The notes beneath the pieces were generated by a model. The model ran no database searches, was not told where the DNA came from, and saw nothing but the letters and a program-made list of their open reading frames with translations. Both the position numbers and the translations under genes were made by a program. This document shows positions 17,925 through 27,453 of a stretch of DNA of 43,177 nt, piece after piece. Position 1 is the first letter of the stretch. Every line of letters starts with the position of its first letter. The DNA comes from Flavobacterium columnare NBRC 100251 = ATCC 23463 (GTDB taxonomy: Bacteria > Bacteroidota > Bacteroidia > Flavobacteriales > Flavobacteriaceae): positions 1-43,177 of the forward strand of contig NZ_PCMX01000050.1 of the NCBI RefSeq assembly GCF_002530675.1. Direction: 5' to 3'.

Positions 17925-18656
17925 TTATCTTTTTGAAGCAGAATAAATTGTTGCAACTCCCATAGTTTGTGGTGTATGTTTTACATCTATAAACCCAATT
18001 TTTCGTAAAATATTGTTTAACGCTTCTCCGTAAGGAAAGATAGATGCGGAATCTGCTAGATAACGATAAGCAACTTTGTCTTTGGAAAAAAATTTTCCAA
18101 TTAAAGGCATAATCATTTGAGTGTAAAATTGATACCCTTGTTTGAATGGAAATTTTTCAGGCACTGAAGTTTCTAGGATTACAAAGATACCTCCTGGTTT
18201 TAATACTCTAAGGATTTCGGAAAGACCTTTTTCTAAATTTTCAAAATTTCGAATCCCAAAACTTACTGTTATAGCGTCAAAACTATTGTCTTCAAAGGGA
18301 ATGTTTTCAGAATCACCTAATACGAGTTCAATTTGGTTGGATAAATTCTTTTTACGTATTTTTTCTTGTCCCACTGCTAACATTCCTGCCGAAATATCTA
18401 GGCCGATTATCTTTTCGGCTTGTGTGTCTTTCATTAATATTGCTAAGTCTCCTGTTCCAGTAGCAATATCTAAAACTTTTTTTGGTTGAATAGAACCAAC
18501 TAATTGTACTATTTTTTTTCGCCATTGCACATCTATTCCAAATGAGATTACACGATTTAAACTATCATACTCATGGGAAATAGTGTCAAACATTTTAGAT
18601 ACTTGTTCTTTTTTGCTTGAGTCAGAGTTTTTATAAGGTTTTGTGCTAATTGACAT
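17925..18656 (-). CDS. ubiE: Demethylmenaquinone methyltransferase MenG/UbiE
   Basis: This SAM-dependent enzyme makes the last C-methylation of menaquinone (and ubiquinone in other phyla). In Bacteroidota, which use menaquinone, the substrate is demethylmenaquinone. Motif I VLDIATGTGDLA is at residues 61-72. The family stretches SFGIDVQWRKK, NSFDAITVSFGIRNFENLEKGLSEILRVLKPGG and YRYLADSASIFPYGEAL are all present, and 243 aa is the normal length. It is first in a two-gene operon with porT, behind an exact TATATTTG promoter box. Confidence 0.95.
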   Translation of the reverse strand: MSISTKPYKNSDSSKKEQVSKMFDTISHEYDSLNRVISFGIDVQWRKKIVQLVGSIQPKKVLDIATGTGDLAILMKDTQAEKIIGLDISAGMLAVGQEKIRKKNLSNQIELVLGDSENIPFEDNSFDAITVSFGIRNFENLEKGLSEILRVLKPGGIFVILETSVPEKFPFKQGYQFYTQMIMPLIGKFFSKDKVAYRYLADSASIFPYGEALNNILRKIGFIDVKHTPQTMGVATIYSASKR

Positions 18657-18673
18657 AAAAAAAATATTTGAAG

Positions 18674-18681
18674 CAAATATA
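18674..18681 (-). promoter_or_regulatory. ubiE-porT promoter -7 box
   Basis: TATATTTG on the minus strand, an exact consensus match, 18 bases upstream of the ubiE ATG. Confidence 0.7.
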
Positions 18682-19002
18682 AAATTTAATTTTGAATGGA
18701 GAATAAGGTTGTTTGTTGATAAAAAACAGATGTTTTGTTCATAAAATAGGGGTGTATGCTTTTTAGTGTGTTATTAAGGTTATTTTTAGGCTCTCAGCTA
18801 GAATTGTTGTTGAATAAAGTCTTAATTTGTAGATCTTTTTTTCTTGGTTTTAGTGTTTTGTTTCAGGATAAAAAAACTTAAAAAAAAATGTGTAGAATTG
18901 TTTTTAAAAGAAGTTTTACTTTATATTTCAGTCAATTGAAATATTGGCTTTGAGTTAAAAAGAGCTAAATTTTTAATCATAATTCACTTTAATTGTAATA
19001 AA

Positions 19003-19033
19003 ATAAGCGGTATTTTTTTAAAATACCGCTTAT
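19003..19033 (-). terminator. ppa terminator
   Basis: ATAAGCGGTATTTT (19003-19016) pairs perfectly with 19020-19033 around a 3-base loop, and an AT-rich tail follows on the minus strand. It lies about 60 bases after the ppa stop codon. Confidence 0.75.
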
Positions 19034-19094
19034 AAAATATTTATATCTATATAATTAAAAACTGTTTTCAGCAATCAAAAAAAATAGAAAAGAA

Positions 19095-19625
19095 TTATTT
19101 TATGCTGAATAATCCTTCAGGTTTGTTTTCCAAAGCATTAAAACGATCGATACATTCTTGTATAAGTTTTTTAGCTTCAGTAATATCACCCCATCCTTGA
19201 ACGTCTACTTTTTTATTTTCAAGGTCTTTATAAACTTCAAAGAAATGTTCGATTTCTTTTAATAGATGTGGATTGATGTCGGATAAATCATTTAATTTGT
19301 TCCAGATAGGATCAGAAATAGGGACACAAATAATTTTTTCATCAGATCCTTTGTCGTCTGCCATATTAAAAACACCAATAGGTTTTACTTCTACAACACA
19401 ACCTGGGAATGTAGGTTTCGTAACCAAAACTAAAACGTCTAGAGGATCACCATCTAAAGCTAGAGTTTCAGGAATAAAACCATAATCCGCTGGATACATC
19501 ATAGAAGAATATAACATACGATCAAAACGCATTCTTTTTAAATCAAAATCATATTCATATTTATTACGGCTTCCTCTAGGGATTTCGACTAACACGTCAA
19601 ATGTAGTGATTTTATCAGTAGTCAT
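19095..19625 (-). CDS. ppa: Inorganic pyrophosphatase (family I)
   Basis: This cytoplasmic Mg-dependent enzyme hydrolyses pyrophosphate and drives biosynthetic reactions. The signature DGDPLD is at residues 58-63, preceded by MMYPADYGFIPETLAL and by the substrate-binding EIPRGSRNKYEYD (14-26). VDVQGWGD near 138-145 is the family C-terminal motif. The length of 176 aa is typical of bacterial hexameric enzymes. It is monocistronic, with a TACCTTTG promoter box and its own terminator. Confidence 0.97.
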   Translation of the reverse strand: MTTDKITTFDVLVEIPRGSRNKYEYDFDLKRMRFDRMLYSSMMYPADYGFIPETLALDGDPLDVLVLVTKPTFPGCVVEVKPIGVFNMADDKGSDEKIICVPISDPIWNKLNDLSDINPHLLKEIEHFFEVYKDLENKKVDVQGWGDITEAKKLIQECIDRFNALENKPEGLFSIK

Positions 19626-19652
19626 TATTTTATATATTTAATTTTGAGGGTG

Positions 19653-19660
19653 CAAAGGTA
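19653..19660 (-). promoter_or_regulatory. ppa promoter -7 box
   Basis: TACCTTTG on the minus strand, an exact TAnnTTTG match, 28 bases upstream of the ppa ATG. Confidence 0.7.
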
Positions 19661-20253
19661 CGTTAAAATTTGGAATATGGAAATTTGAAATGCTAGTTTT
19701 TCAGTAAATATTCTTTTGTTGATGTTGAAAACGAGTTGATTAGTACTGATGTGGAATTTTATACCTTATTTTTTAAGGTAACAACGACGAATAAAAAAGG
19801 GATACGTTTTATGAGATGGCGTATTTTTGAGTATATTATGACTGTTTCTTTTTTTGCTTTGAAATGTAATAATTTTTTAAGAGGGCTTGTAGTATTTATA
19901 TGATGTGAAATCAAAACATCTGGATTCTTGAAAGCAAGTATCTGGTAAGAGCATCTAATAAATAGGTCATTTTATTCTAATTAAATCGTTTTTAGTATTT
20001 TCAGTTGGTTTAGATGTTACTCGCTTCGTAATTTTTAAATTGTTTTCTGAAATATTTAATTAAGATTTTAGTAGTAATTCCTTTAATTCAAATTATGCGT
20101 TAGACTTTGTAATGAAGATAAAAACGCACGGAAATATTTTACTACGGCTGTAGTTTTACTTGAGGGTAAAAAATCGAGTCCTTTTTTATTTTCAAAGTTG
20201 TTTTATTCTATAAGAGGCAACTGTTTGAAATTATTGAGGAGGAGGGATTATTT

Positions 20254-20293
20254 TAGACAAGTCATAAAACGTTATGACTTGTCTAATTTTTTT
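20254..20293 (+). terminator. Orphan plus-strand intrinsic terminator
   Basis: TAGACAAGTCATAA (20254-20267) pairs perfectly with TTATGACTTGTCTA (20272-20285) around a 4-base loop. A run of seven T (20287-20293) follows on the plus strand only; the minus strand lacks a T run after the stem. It may still end the minus-strand DUF5686 transcript imperfectly. Confidence 0.6.
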
Positions 20294-20313
20294 AAAATAA
20301 TGAATTAATAGTA

Positions 20314-22816
20314 TTAGAATTCAGGGAAGAAACCAAAACGTACACCAAAAGTAGGAGGAATACTACCGTTAATATCTGTAAATGCTGAACGCCAAATACA
20401 ATCTATACGAATGGGTTTGAAATTTCCAAGACCAATGTTTTCAATACCAAAACCATATTCTGAATAAGCATTAGTTGGTGCGTTATAGTTTATAGATGAA
20501 TGATTGATTGTTTTATTACTTTGAGATATACTGCCCCAAACGGTTTTGTAAAATAGTACTTCTCTTAATTTTAGTTTTTTTAATAGAGGGATCCTGTTAA
20601 ATATATAGCCATTGAAATGATGCTCAAAGCGTATCGAAAGATATTGATCTGTGACTAAATCATAATAGTCTAGTAAGGAAAAAGAATTAGGAGAAATAGA
20701 ATATGCCTGATTTACAACAATTGGAGTTAAGAGATTGAGAGGTAGTTTTTGGAAAACTTTCGCCCCTTCTAATGTAGTTCTTAATACACCAAAGTTACTT
20801 AACTGTAAGGGTTTTTCGTATAATAGTTGGACTTTATCATAATTATATTGTCCATTAAATACCCCTTTTAAGCCATGTGTGTACTTAAGAGCAAATGTAC
20901 TATAGAGTCTTCCTGTATAAGTTTGGTCTACTCCAAATCCATAAACATCTCGCTTAGGAGTATAGAAAACACCGCAACTAATAGCAAAATCAGTTAATGT
21001 GTTTTTTATTTCTCCGTTGTAATTGTACGCTAATGAAAATCTGTTTTCACTTGCTGATTTCATATATCTGTGCACAAAGCTTAGGTTGAATTTTAAGTTA
21101 TTGTGGGGTTGGTAATCAGTGCTAAATACACTTTTTTCTACATTTGTTAGACTGTAATTTTCACCTCTTGCAATAATTACATTTGTGCTAGGACCTGTAG
21201 CTATAAGTTCTGATTCCTCTAAACCTATACCGCTTAGTTGTAGGTTGTCTTTTAGAAAACCTAATCCTAATGTAATACGGGGACTGCTATTGATTAAATA
21301 ACGAGTGCTAAGTCCGAATTTTGTAGCATGATCCATTGATCCATACGCCATATATCCATTTACTCTAAACATATCATTAGGGTTCGTAAATGTTCTGAAA
21401 CCTGCTTTTAGTCTAAGGCCTTCGATATTATTGTTTGAAAAAGTTTGATATAATGAGCCGTATTGTATGTTTTTAAAAACAGTAAAATACCCAGAAGTAA
21501 GTATTGTAATTAGATTGGTAACTCTTCTTATTCTTTTGTTGTTTCCTAGGTCTGTAATGATTTTTCTTGTGTTGTTTATCCCTGCTTCTCGAGTAGTAAG
21601 CTGTTTCCAGTAGTTATCTTCTTTCTCAAATTGATTGGCTAGTGTTTGTACTTCAACTTGGTCATAAAAATTTGGGGCTAATTCTTGGTTAAAAATATAA
21701 TCAGAATATAGTATGTTTTTTTTTAGATACATACCTTTTTCGCCATCTTCTTTAGAAAAGAAAGTAAAGTCTCCCTCGTAAGTTTCACGTTCAGGTAGGT
21801 ATACATCATTATCCTGTATGGTATAAATTTTTTCAATAGAAAGGTTTCTTACGAAATTTAAATTTACTTTAGGGTTGTTGCGAAGATAGATTTCCGTAAT
21901 GGCAAAATTTTTGTCGCTTACTTTAAAAGAACCTTGAAAAAGTAAGTCTTGATTATTTCTAGGAAAATAAAAGATTTCGTAAATCTTCTTATTACCCTCT
22001 TGAATACTGTCTTTTAAGACATACTCATATTGGCTATATCCGCGTGTGGATAATGGACTCATGAAAACTTTGTTAAGTATTACTACATCATCATCATATA
22101 CGTCAAAAGGTTTTATAAAATTGCCTATTTTTTCCATCATAAATCCTTTGTCTGCCAATCCCGTAGTACGTTCCCCTTCAACAACTTCTTTGTATTTGTT
22201 GTTTATATTGTTGCCATAAATTTTTTCGTTTGTTTCTTTTAAGTAAGTGGGAATTATGTAGTTGGTTTGGTTTCTTTTTTGTTCGGCAATTTTTATTACA
22301 CTATCATAATGACTCCCCCAAGACTCTTTTTAAGAAAATGCTGTCTAAATTGCTTAAACCGTTTGCTACTGAGGTATATTTAGTGTATTGGTAAGATTTA
22401 GAAGATACTAATCCATTTTTCTTCTTGTTTTTCCAAATTTGTTGTAAGATTCTATAAGCAGGATTTTCCTCTTTTTTTAAATGTTTTTTAGGTTTAGCAA
22501 CTACAATAACTTCTTTTAATTGTTTTGTTGTAGACATAACCACTTTTAAATTGTTTATGATGGATGTGTTTAGTTCAACTTCTTTATCTTCAAAACCAGC
22601 ATATTTAATGATGATTGTTTTGTAGTCATTTGCAGATTCAATGCTAAAGACTCCATTTATGTCAGAAGAAATTCCTGTTTTATTGCCTTTGAAATAAATG
22701 TTAGCAAAAGGCAAAGGGAGGTTTTGGTCATCATATATTACTCCACTAACTTTTGTTTGTGCATTTACAAATAATGTAAAAAACAATATTGTAAAAAAAC
22801 TAATCTTTTTTTGCAT
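20314..22816 (-). pseudogene. Carboxypeptidase-regulatory-like/DUF5686 outer-membrane protein, frameshifted
   Basis: Intact, this would be an outer-membrane protein of about 830 aa: signal peptide (VNAQ), an N-terminal carboxypeptidase-regulatory-like domain (VSGVIYDDQNLPLPFANIYF... VVMSTTKQLKEVIVVA), and a DUF5686 beta-barrel ending ...RFGFFPEF. The first frame (22304-22816) reads to ...FLKRVLGESL and stops. The second frame carries on from HYDSVIKIAEQKRNQTNYIIPTYLKETNEK with no gap. Removing one G from the five-G run at 22315-22319 (minus-strand sense) rejoins them as RVLGSHYDSVIK. It is therefore a single-base expansion of a short homopolymer: a real disruption, a phase-variable tract or a sequencing error. 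Its function is unknown. Relatives are predicted outer-membrane proteins, and the regulatory-like domain is the one found at the N-terminus of TonB-dependent receptors. Confidence 0.85.
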
Positions 22817-22844
22817 ATTCTTAAAAATTGGTATATACCTAAGA

Positions 22845-22881
22845 ATAAAGCTCCATCATTTTCTAAAAGATGGAGCTTTAT
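22845..22881 (-). terminator. pdhB terminator
   Basis: ATAAAGCTCCATC (22845-22857) pairs perfectly with GATGGAGCTTTAT (22869-22881) around an 11-base loop. On the minus strand it ends in a T-rich tail. It lies 24 bases after pdhB. Confidence 0.8.
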
Positions 22882-22904
22882 ATAAATAACAGATATATAG
22901 TTAA

Positions 22905-23885
22905 TTATTTATACAATACTTTCTTAACTGCTTTAATCACATCTTGTGCGTTTGGTAACCATTCTTTTAATAAAGTTGGCGAGTAAGGAGCCGGTGTGTC
23001 AGCTGTGGTAATTCTTTGAATAGGCGCGTCTAAATAGTCAAAAGCTCTTTCTTGAACTATATAGGTAATTTCAGAAGCTACTGATGCAAAAGGCCAAGCT
23101 TCTTCTAGAACTACTAATCTATTTGTTTTTTTAATAGAGTTTAAAATGGTATCGTAGTCCATAGGGCGAACTGTGCGTAAATCAATAATTTCAACAGAAA
23201 TTCCTTCTTTTGCTAGTTCATCGGCAGCTGTGTAAGCTTCTTTGATTATTTTTCCAAATGATACGATTGTAACATCTGTTCCTTCGCGTTTAATATCGGC
23301 TACTCCAATAGGAATTGTGTACTCTCCTTCAGGTACTTCTCCTTTATCACCATACATTTGTTCTGATTCCATAAAAATAACAGGATCATTGTCGCGTATA
23401 GCGGATTTTAAAAGACCTTTAGCATCATAAGGAGTAGAAGGTACAATAACTTTTAATCCAGGGCAATTTGCAAACCAATTTTCAAAAGCTTGCGAGTGCG
23501 TAGCTGCTAACTGACCCGCTGAAGCAGAGGGGCCTCTAAAAACCATAGGCATTGGGAATTGTCCTGCACTCATTTGTCTCATTTTTGCGGCATTGTTAAT
23601 AACTTGATCAATACCCCCAACGAGACAAAAGTTAAATGTCATATATTCTACAATTGGGCGACAACCGTTCATTGCACTACCTACTGCTATGCCTGAAAAT
23701 CCCATTTCAGCAATAGGAGTGTCTATAACACGTCTAGGGCCAAACTCGTCTAACATTCCTTTTGAAGCTTTATATGCTCCATTGTATTCAGCCACTTCTT
23801 CTCCCATTAAATACACCGACTCATCGCGGCGCATTTCCTCACTCATAGCTTCACAAATGGCTTCTCTAAACTGTATCGTTCTCAT
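22905..23885 (-). CDS. pdhB: Pyruvate dehydrogenase E1 component, beta subunit
   Basis: This is the beta subunit of the heterotetrameric thiamine-diphosphate E1, which decarboxylates pyruvate and acetylates the E2 lipoyl domain. It has the transketolase pyrimidine-binding fold: REAICEAMSEEMRRDESVYLMGEEVAEYNGAYKASKG (Glu for the thiamine ring near residue 29), TPIAEMGFSGIAVGSAMNGCRPIVEYM, and the C-terminal domain with IDLRTVRPMD and EEAWPFASVASEI. The length of 326 aa is normal. No E1-alpha or E2 gene is adjacent on either side, so the complex is split across loci here. A branched-chain E1-beta is possible, but the overall similarity favours PdhB. Confidence 0.93.
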   Translation of the reverse strand: MRTIQFREAICEAMSEEMRRDESVYLMGEEVAEYNGAYKASKGMLDEFGPRRVIDTPIAEMGFSGIAVGSAMNGCRPIVEYMTFNFCLVGGIDQVINNAAKMRQMSAGQFPMPMVFRGPSASAGQLAATHSQAFENWFANCPGLKVIVPSTPYDAKGLLKSAIRDNDPVIFMESEQMYGDKGEVPEGEYTIPIGVADIKREGTDVTIVSFGKIIKEAYTAADELAKEGISVEIIDLRTVRPMDYDTILNSIKKTNRLVVLEEAWPFASVASEITYIVQERAFDYLDAPIQRITTADTPAPYSPTLLKEWLPNAQDVIKAVKKVLYK

Positions 23886-23916
23886 AAAATTTTCTTAGAT
23901 TCTACAAAATGAATCG

Positions 23917-23924
23917 CAAAAATA
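23917..23924 (-). promoter_or_regulatory. pdhB promoter -7 box
   Basis: TATTTTTG on the minus strand, an exact consensus match, 32 bases upstream of the pdhB ATG. Confidence 0.65.
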
Positions 23925-24023
23925 TGAAATTTTAAACCAGGATCAATGAAATTAAAAGAGAAACTAACTAAAAAATGATAAAAAATTATTATGCACGCAT
24001 AATAATTGTATGTATATTTTAGT

Positions 24024-24031
24024 TATATTTG
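24024..24031 (+). promoter_or_regulatory. etfBA promoter -7 box
   Basis: TATATTTG matches TAnnTTTG exactly. A TTG at 24006-24008 may be the -33 element, though the spacing is slightly short. The leader to etfB is about 28 nt. Confidence 0.65.
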
Positions 24032-24065
24032 TAATTCTATAAATTTTAAACCAATTTGATTAGCA

Positions 24066-24812
24066 ATGAAAATATTAGTTTGCATCAGTCACGTACCTGA
24101 TACTACTTCAAAAATTAATTTTACCAATGGTGATTCAGAATTTGACACGAATGGGGTACAATATGTAATCAATCCGAATGATGAATTTGGATTAACAAGA
24201 GCCGTAATGTTTCAAGAACAGCAAGGTGCTACAGTAACTGTAGTAAATGTGGGTGGAGCTGATACAGAACCAACGTTAAGAAAAGCATTAGCTATTGGAG
24301 CAAACGATGCAATTCGAGTAAATTCAAACCCAACAGATGGCTTGTTTGTGGCAAAAGAATTAGCTGAAGTAATTAAAAATGGCGGTTTTGACTTAATAAT
24401 TGCAGGAAAAGAATCATTAGATTACAACGGAGGAATGGTTCCTGGTATGACTGCTGGTTTGTTAGGATACAATTTTGTCAATTCATGTATAGATTTAAAA
24501 GTTGAAGGGAATACGGTAACGGCTGCTCGTGAAATTGATGGAGGGAAAGAAGTGGTAACTACATCATTACCTCTTATCGTGGGAGGTCAGAAAGGATTAG
24601 TGGAAGAAAAAGATTTACGTATCCCTAATATGCGCGGAATCATGACTGCTAGAACGAAACCTCTTAATGTAGTAGAACCAGTAGGAGTAGATGTTGCAAC
24701 AAAAGCAGTGAAATTTGAAAAACCAGCTCCAAAACAAGAAGTTAAATTAATAAGTCCAGATAATTTAGATGAGCTTATTAACTTATTACACAACGAAGCT
24801 AAAGTTATCTAA
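24066..24812 (+). CDS. etfB: Electron transfer flavoprotein, beta subunit
   Basis: EtfB binds AMP and pairs with EtfA to carry electrons from acyl-CoA dehydrogenases to the quinone pool. It opens with KILVCISHVPDTTSKI and has the typical NPNDEFGLTRAVMFQE, DLIIAGKESLDYNGGMVPGM (nucleotide-binding region) and the C-terminal recognition-loop region LRIPNMRGIMTARTKPLNVVEP. The length of 248 aa is normal. It is the first gene of an etfB-etfA operon. The absence of nearby fix or ferredoxin genes favours ordinary beta-oxidation ETF over the bifurcating type. Confidence 0.95.
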   Translation: MKILVCISHVPDTTSKINFTNGDSEFDTNGVQYVINPNDEFGLTRAVMFQEQQGATVTVVNVGGADTEPTLRKALAIGANDAIRVNSNPTDGLFVAKELAEVIKNGGFDLIIAGKESLDYNGGMVPGMTAGLLGYNFVNSCIDLKVEGNTVTAAREIDGGKEVVTTSLPLIVGGQKGLVEEKDLRIPNMRGIMTARTKPLNVVEPVGVDVATKAVKFEKPAPKQEVKLISPDNLDELINLLHNEAKVI

Positions 24813-24886
24813 TTTTGAATTTTAAATGATAAATTACGAATCATTTAAAAAATATAATTCAACGTTTAAACAAAATAGTAAAAATT

Positions 24887-25855
24887 ATGTCAATTTTAAT
24901 ATATGCAGAATCAGCGGAAGGAAAATTCAAAAAAGTAGCATTTGAATTAGCTTCATACGCAAAAAAAATAGCAGAATCTACTGGAACTACAGTAACAGCT
25001 TTAACTATTAACGCTGGAGATGTTTCAGAATTAGGAAAATACGGTGTAGATAAAGTGTTAACAGTTTCTAGTGATAAATTAAACAATTTCAATGCTAAAG
25101 TATATGCTGATGTAATTAAACAAGCGGCAGAAAAAGAAAACTCTAAAGTAGTGGTATTGTCTTCTACTACAGATTCTTTATACTTGTCGCCTCTTGTTGC
25201 AGTAAACTTAAATGCAGGTTATGCTTCTAATGTAGTTGCTTTGCCTGTAAGTACAACTCCATTCCAGGTAAAAAGAAACGCTTTTTCAAACAAAGCTTTC
25301 AATATAACACAAATTGATACCGATGTAAAAGTGTTAGCTATAGCAAAAAATAGCTTTGGGTTAGTAGAGTCAATGGGTTCAGCTACAGCTGAAGATTTTG
25401 CTCCAGCTATTTCTGATGCAGATTTTGGTGTAAAAACTCAGTCAGTAGAAAAAGGATCAGGAAAAGTTACTATTGCGGATGCGGATGTAGTAGTTTCTGG
25501 AGGTCGTGGATTAAAAGGACCAGAAAACTGGGGAATGATTGAAGAATTAGCTTCTGTGTTAGGGGCAGCAACAGCATGTTCTAAACCAGTTTCTGATTTA
25601 GGATGGAGACCTCATAGTGAACACGTTGGGCAAACAGGTAAGCCTGTAGCTACTAACTTATATATTGCAGTTGGTATTTCTGGTGCAATTCAGCACATTG
25701 CAGGTGTTAACTCTTCTAAAGTAAAAGTTGCAATTAATTCTGATCCAGAAGCCCCTTTCTTTAAAGTTGCAGATTATGGTATTGTAGGTGATGCTTTTCA
25801 AGTGGTTCCCGCTTTAATAGAGAAATTAAAGGTATTTAAAGCTCAGAATTCATAA
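24887..25855 (+). CDS. etfA: Electron transfer flavoprotein, alpha subunit
   Basis: EtfA carries the redox-active FAD of the ETF heterodimer. The C-terminal FAD domain is intact: VVSGGRGLKGPENWGMIEELASVLGAA (about residues 202-228), SDLGWRPHSEHVGQTGKPV, and LYIAVGISGAIQHIAGVNSSKVKVAINSDPEAPFF. The length of 322 aa is normal. It starts 74 bases after etfB and ends at a strong intrinsic terminator. Confidence 0.96.
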   Translation: MSILIYAESAEGKFKKVAFELASYAKKIAESTGTTVTALTINAGDVSELGKYGVDKVLTVSSDKLNNFNAKVYADVIKQAAEKENSKVVVLSSTTDSLYLSPLVAVNLNAGYASNVVALPVSTTPFQVKRNAFSNKAFNITQIDTDVKVLAIAKNSFGLVESMGSATAEDFAPAISDADFGVKTQSVEKGSGKVTIADADVVVSGGRGLKGPENWGMIEELASVLGAATACSKPVSDLGWRPHSEHVGQTGKPVATNLYIAVGISGAIQHIAGVNSSKVKVAINSDPEAPFFKVADYGIVGDAFQVVPALIEKLKVFKAQNS

Positions 25856-25878
25856 GTTGAGTTATTTAAAATAATCCT

Positions 25879-25906
25879 AAAAAGAGCCATATTATGGCTC
25901 TTTTTT
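25879..25906 (+). terminator. etfBA terminator
   Basis: AAAAAGAGCCAT (25879-25890) pairs with ATGGCTCTTTTT (25894-25905) around a 3-base loop, followed by a T run. It lies 24 bases after etfA. Confidence 0.9.
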
Positions 25907-25929
25907 ATTAACAGTACAAAGTTTTTTGT

Positions 25930-25936
25930 TACTTTG
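25930..25936 (+). promoter_or_regulatory. Candidate promoter for the BFN gene
   Basis: TACTTTG resembles TAnnTTTG with one base missing, followed by C as in many flavobacterial promoters. It lies between the etfA terminator and the ATG at 25962 and supports that start. Confidence 0.4.
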
Positions 25937-25961
25937 CAAAGATATATTCACAGTCAAAAAA

Positions 25962-26579
25962 ATGAGTTTAGTCAGACTATCTATAAAAGGAATTTCATAC
26001 AGCCAAACGCAAAATGGAGCTTATGCTTTGATTTTAAATGAAGTAGAGGGAGAACGAAAATTACCTATTGTTATTGGAGCTTTCGAAGCGCAGTCAATTG
26101 CTATTGCTTTAGAAAAAGAAATACGACCTCCAAGACCTCTCACACATGATTTGTTTAAAAATTTTGCCGATCGATTTGATATAATTGTTAAACAGGTAAT
26201 TATACATAAATTAGTAGATGGCGTTTTTTATTCAAGTATGATTTGTGAGCGCGATAAAATCGAGGAAATAATTGATGCTAGAACTTCTGATGCAATAGCA
26301 CTAGCGTTGCGTTTTGAAGCTCCAATTTTTACGTATAAAAATATATTGGATAAGGCGGGTATTTATTTAAGTACTTCTTCAGATGAAAATAGAATATCTG
26401 ATGAAGACATACTTTCAACGCCTGAAACTTTTGGCGCTTTGCAAGAAGATGATAAAACATCAGCTTATTCAAAATTAAGTTTAGCTGAGTTAAACGAACT
26501 CATGGAAGAAGCCGTTCAAGATGAAGATTATGAAAAAGCAGCCAAAATTCGTGATGAGATAAATAAAAGAGAATTATAA
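25962..26579 (+). CDS. Bifunctional nuclease (DUF151) plus UVR-motif protein
   Basis: An N-terminal bifunctional-nuclease (BFN/DUF151) domain (about residues 1-140: [61 protein letters not shown]) is joined to a C-terminal UvrB/UvrC interaction motif ([32 protein letters not shown]). Homologues of the BFN domain have been reported to act on DNA and RNA. The UVR helix pair suggests contact with repair or Clp-type proteins (inference). The frame is open upstream to a TTG at 25926, but that lies before the promoter-like box, so the ATG at 25962 ([10 protein letters not shown], 205 aa) was chosen. This domain pairing is standard in Bacteroidota. Confidence 0.9.
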   Translation: MSLVRLSIKGISYSQTQNGAYALILNEVEGERKLPIVIGAFEAQSIAIALEKEIRPPRPLTHDLFKNFADRFDIIVKQVIIHKLVDGVFYSSMICERDKIEEIIDARTSDAIALALRFEAPIFTYKNILDKAGIYLSTSSDENRISDEDILSTPETFGALQEDDKTSAYSKLSLAELNELMEEAVQDEDYEKAAKIRDEINKREL

Positions 26580-26616
26580 TTTTTTCAGGGTATTCATTTA
26601 TTCAAATAAGTTAAAA

Positions 26617-27441
26617 ATGAAGCAATATCTAGATTTAGTTAAACACGTTTTAGATAGTGGAAATCAAAAAGGAGATAGGACAGGAACTGGAACCAAAAGT
26701 GTTTTTGGTTATCAAATGCGTTTTGATTTAAGCCAAGGATTTCCGATGGTAACAACAAAAAAACTACATCTAAAATCTATAATTTATGAACTCCTTTGGT
26801 TTTTAAGGGGAGATACCAATATTCAATACTTAAAAGAAAACGGGGTGCGTATTTGGGATGAATGGGCTGATCAAAAAGGAGATTTAGGACCGGTATATGG
26901 TCGTCAATGGCGCAATTGGAATAATGAAGAGATAGATCAAATAACAGAGTTAATAGAAACTTTAAAGAAAAATCCAAATAGCAGAAGAATGTTGGTTTCA
27001 GCTTGGAATCCTTCGGTTTTGCCCGATGATAAAAAAACGTTTGCTGAAAATGTTGCTAATGAGAAAGCCGCTTTGCCTCCTTGTCACGCCTTTTTTCAGT
27101 TTTATGTAGCTGATGGTAAATTATCTTGTCAATTGTACCAGCGTAGTGCAGATGTCTTTTTAGGAGTGCCCTTTAATATTGCGTCGTATGCTTTGTTAAC
27201 CATGATGATTGCACAAGTATGTGACTTACAAGTCGGCGATTTTATTCATACCTTTGGAGATGCTCATATCTACAATAATCATGTAGAACAGTTAGAGTTA
27301 CAGCTGTCCAGAGAGCCACGCCCGTTACCAAAAATGATCTTGAATCCAGAAATTAAAAATATTTTTGATTTTAATTTTCAAGATTTTACATTAATAGATT
27401 ACGATCCTTATCCACATATTAAAGGAGAAGTAGCCGTATAA
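26617..27441 (+). CDS. thyA: Thymidylate synthase ThyA
   Basis: ThyA makes dTMP from dUMP using methylene-tetrahydrofolate, yielding dihydrofolate for the neighbouring FolA. Motifs are KGDRTGTGT (Arg21, phosphate), [23 protein letters not shown], the catalytic Cys156 in [12 protein letters not shown], and [20 protein letters not shown] with [12 protein letters not shown]. At 274 aa it is slightly longer than E. coli ThyA because of an insert at [13 protein letters not shown] before the catalytic loop. It starts a thyA-2TM-folA operon. Confidence 0.97.
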   Translation: MKQYLDLVKHVLDSGNQKGDRTGTGTKSVFGYQMRFDLSQGFPMVTTKKLHLKSIIYELLWFLRGDTNIQYLKENGVRIWDEWADQKGDLGPVYGRQWRNWNNEEIDQITELIETLKKNPNSRRMLVSAWNPSVLPDDKKTFAENVANEKAALPPCHAFFQFYVADGKLSCQLYQRSADVFLGVPFNIASYALLTMMIAQVCDLQVGDFIHTFGDAHIYNNHVEQLELQLSREPRPLPKMILNPEIKNIFDFNFQDFTLIDYDPYPHIKGEVAV

Positions 27442-27453
27442 AAAGAGATTTAA

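Larger units (their letters stand above)
18657..19094. other. 438-base intergenic region
   Basis: It holds the ubiE promoter (18674-18681), the ppa terminator (19003-19033), and an 8-bp hairpin ATATTTCA/TGAAATAT near 18928-18948. The remainder is AT-rich with no ORF or RNA that I recognise. Confidence 0.55.
19626..20313. other. 688-base gene-free region
   Basis: This is the longest gap in the window. It holds the ppa promoter at 19653-19660 and a plus-strand terminator-type hairpin at 20254-20293. Between them I find no ORF, no recognisable gene remnant, no IS inverted repeats and no known RNA, only a 5-bp ACTAC/GTAGT hairpin near 20141-20153. The plus-strand terminator has no plus-strand gene upstream. 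Confidence 0.5.

Noticed and set aside
22304..22330. Programmed frameshift in the DUF5686 gene
   Set aside because: No slippery heptamer or downstream pseudoknot is seen, and the family is not known to need recoding. A simple one-base insertion suffices.
25926..25961. Upstream TTG start for the BFN protein
   Set aside because: It precedes the promoter-like box at 25930, and homologous proteins begin at [10 protein letters not shown].
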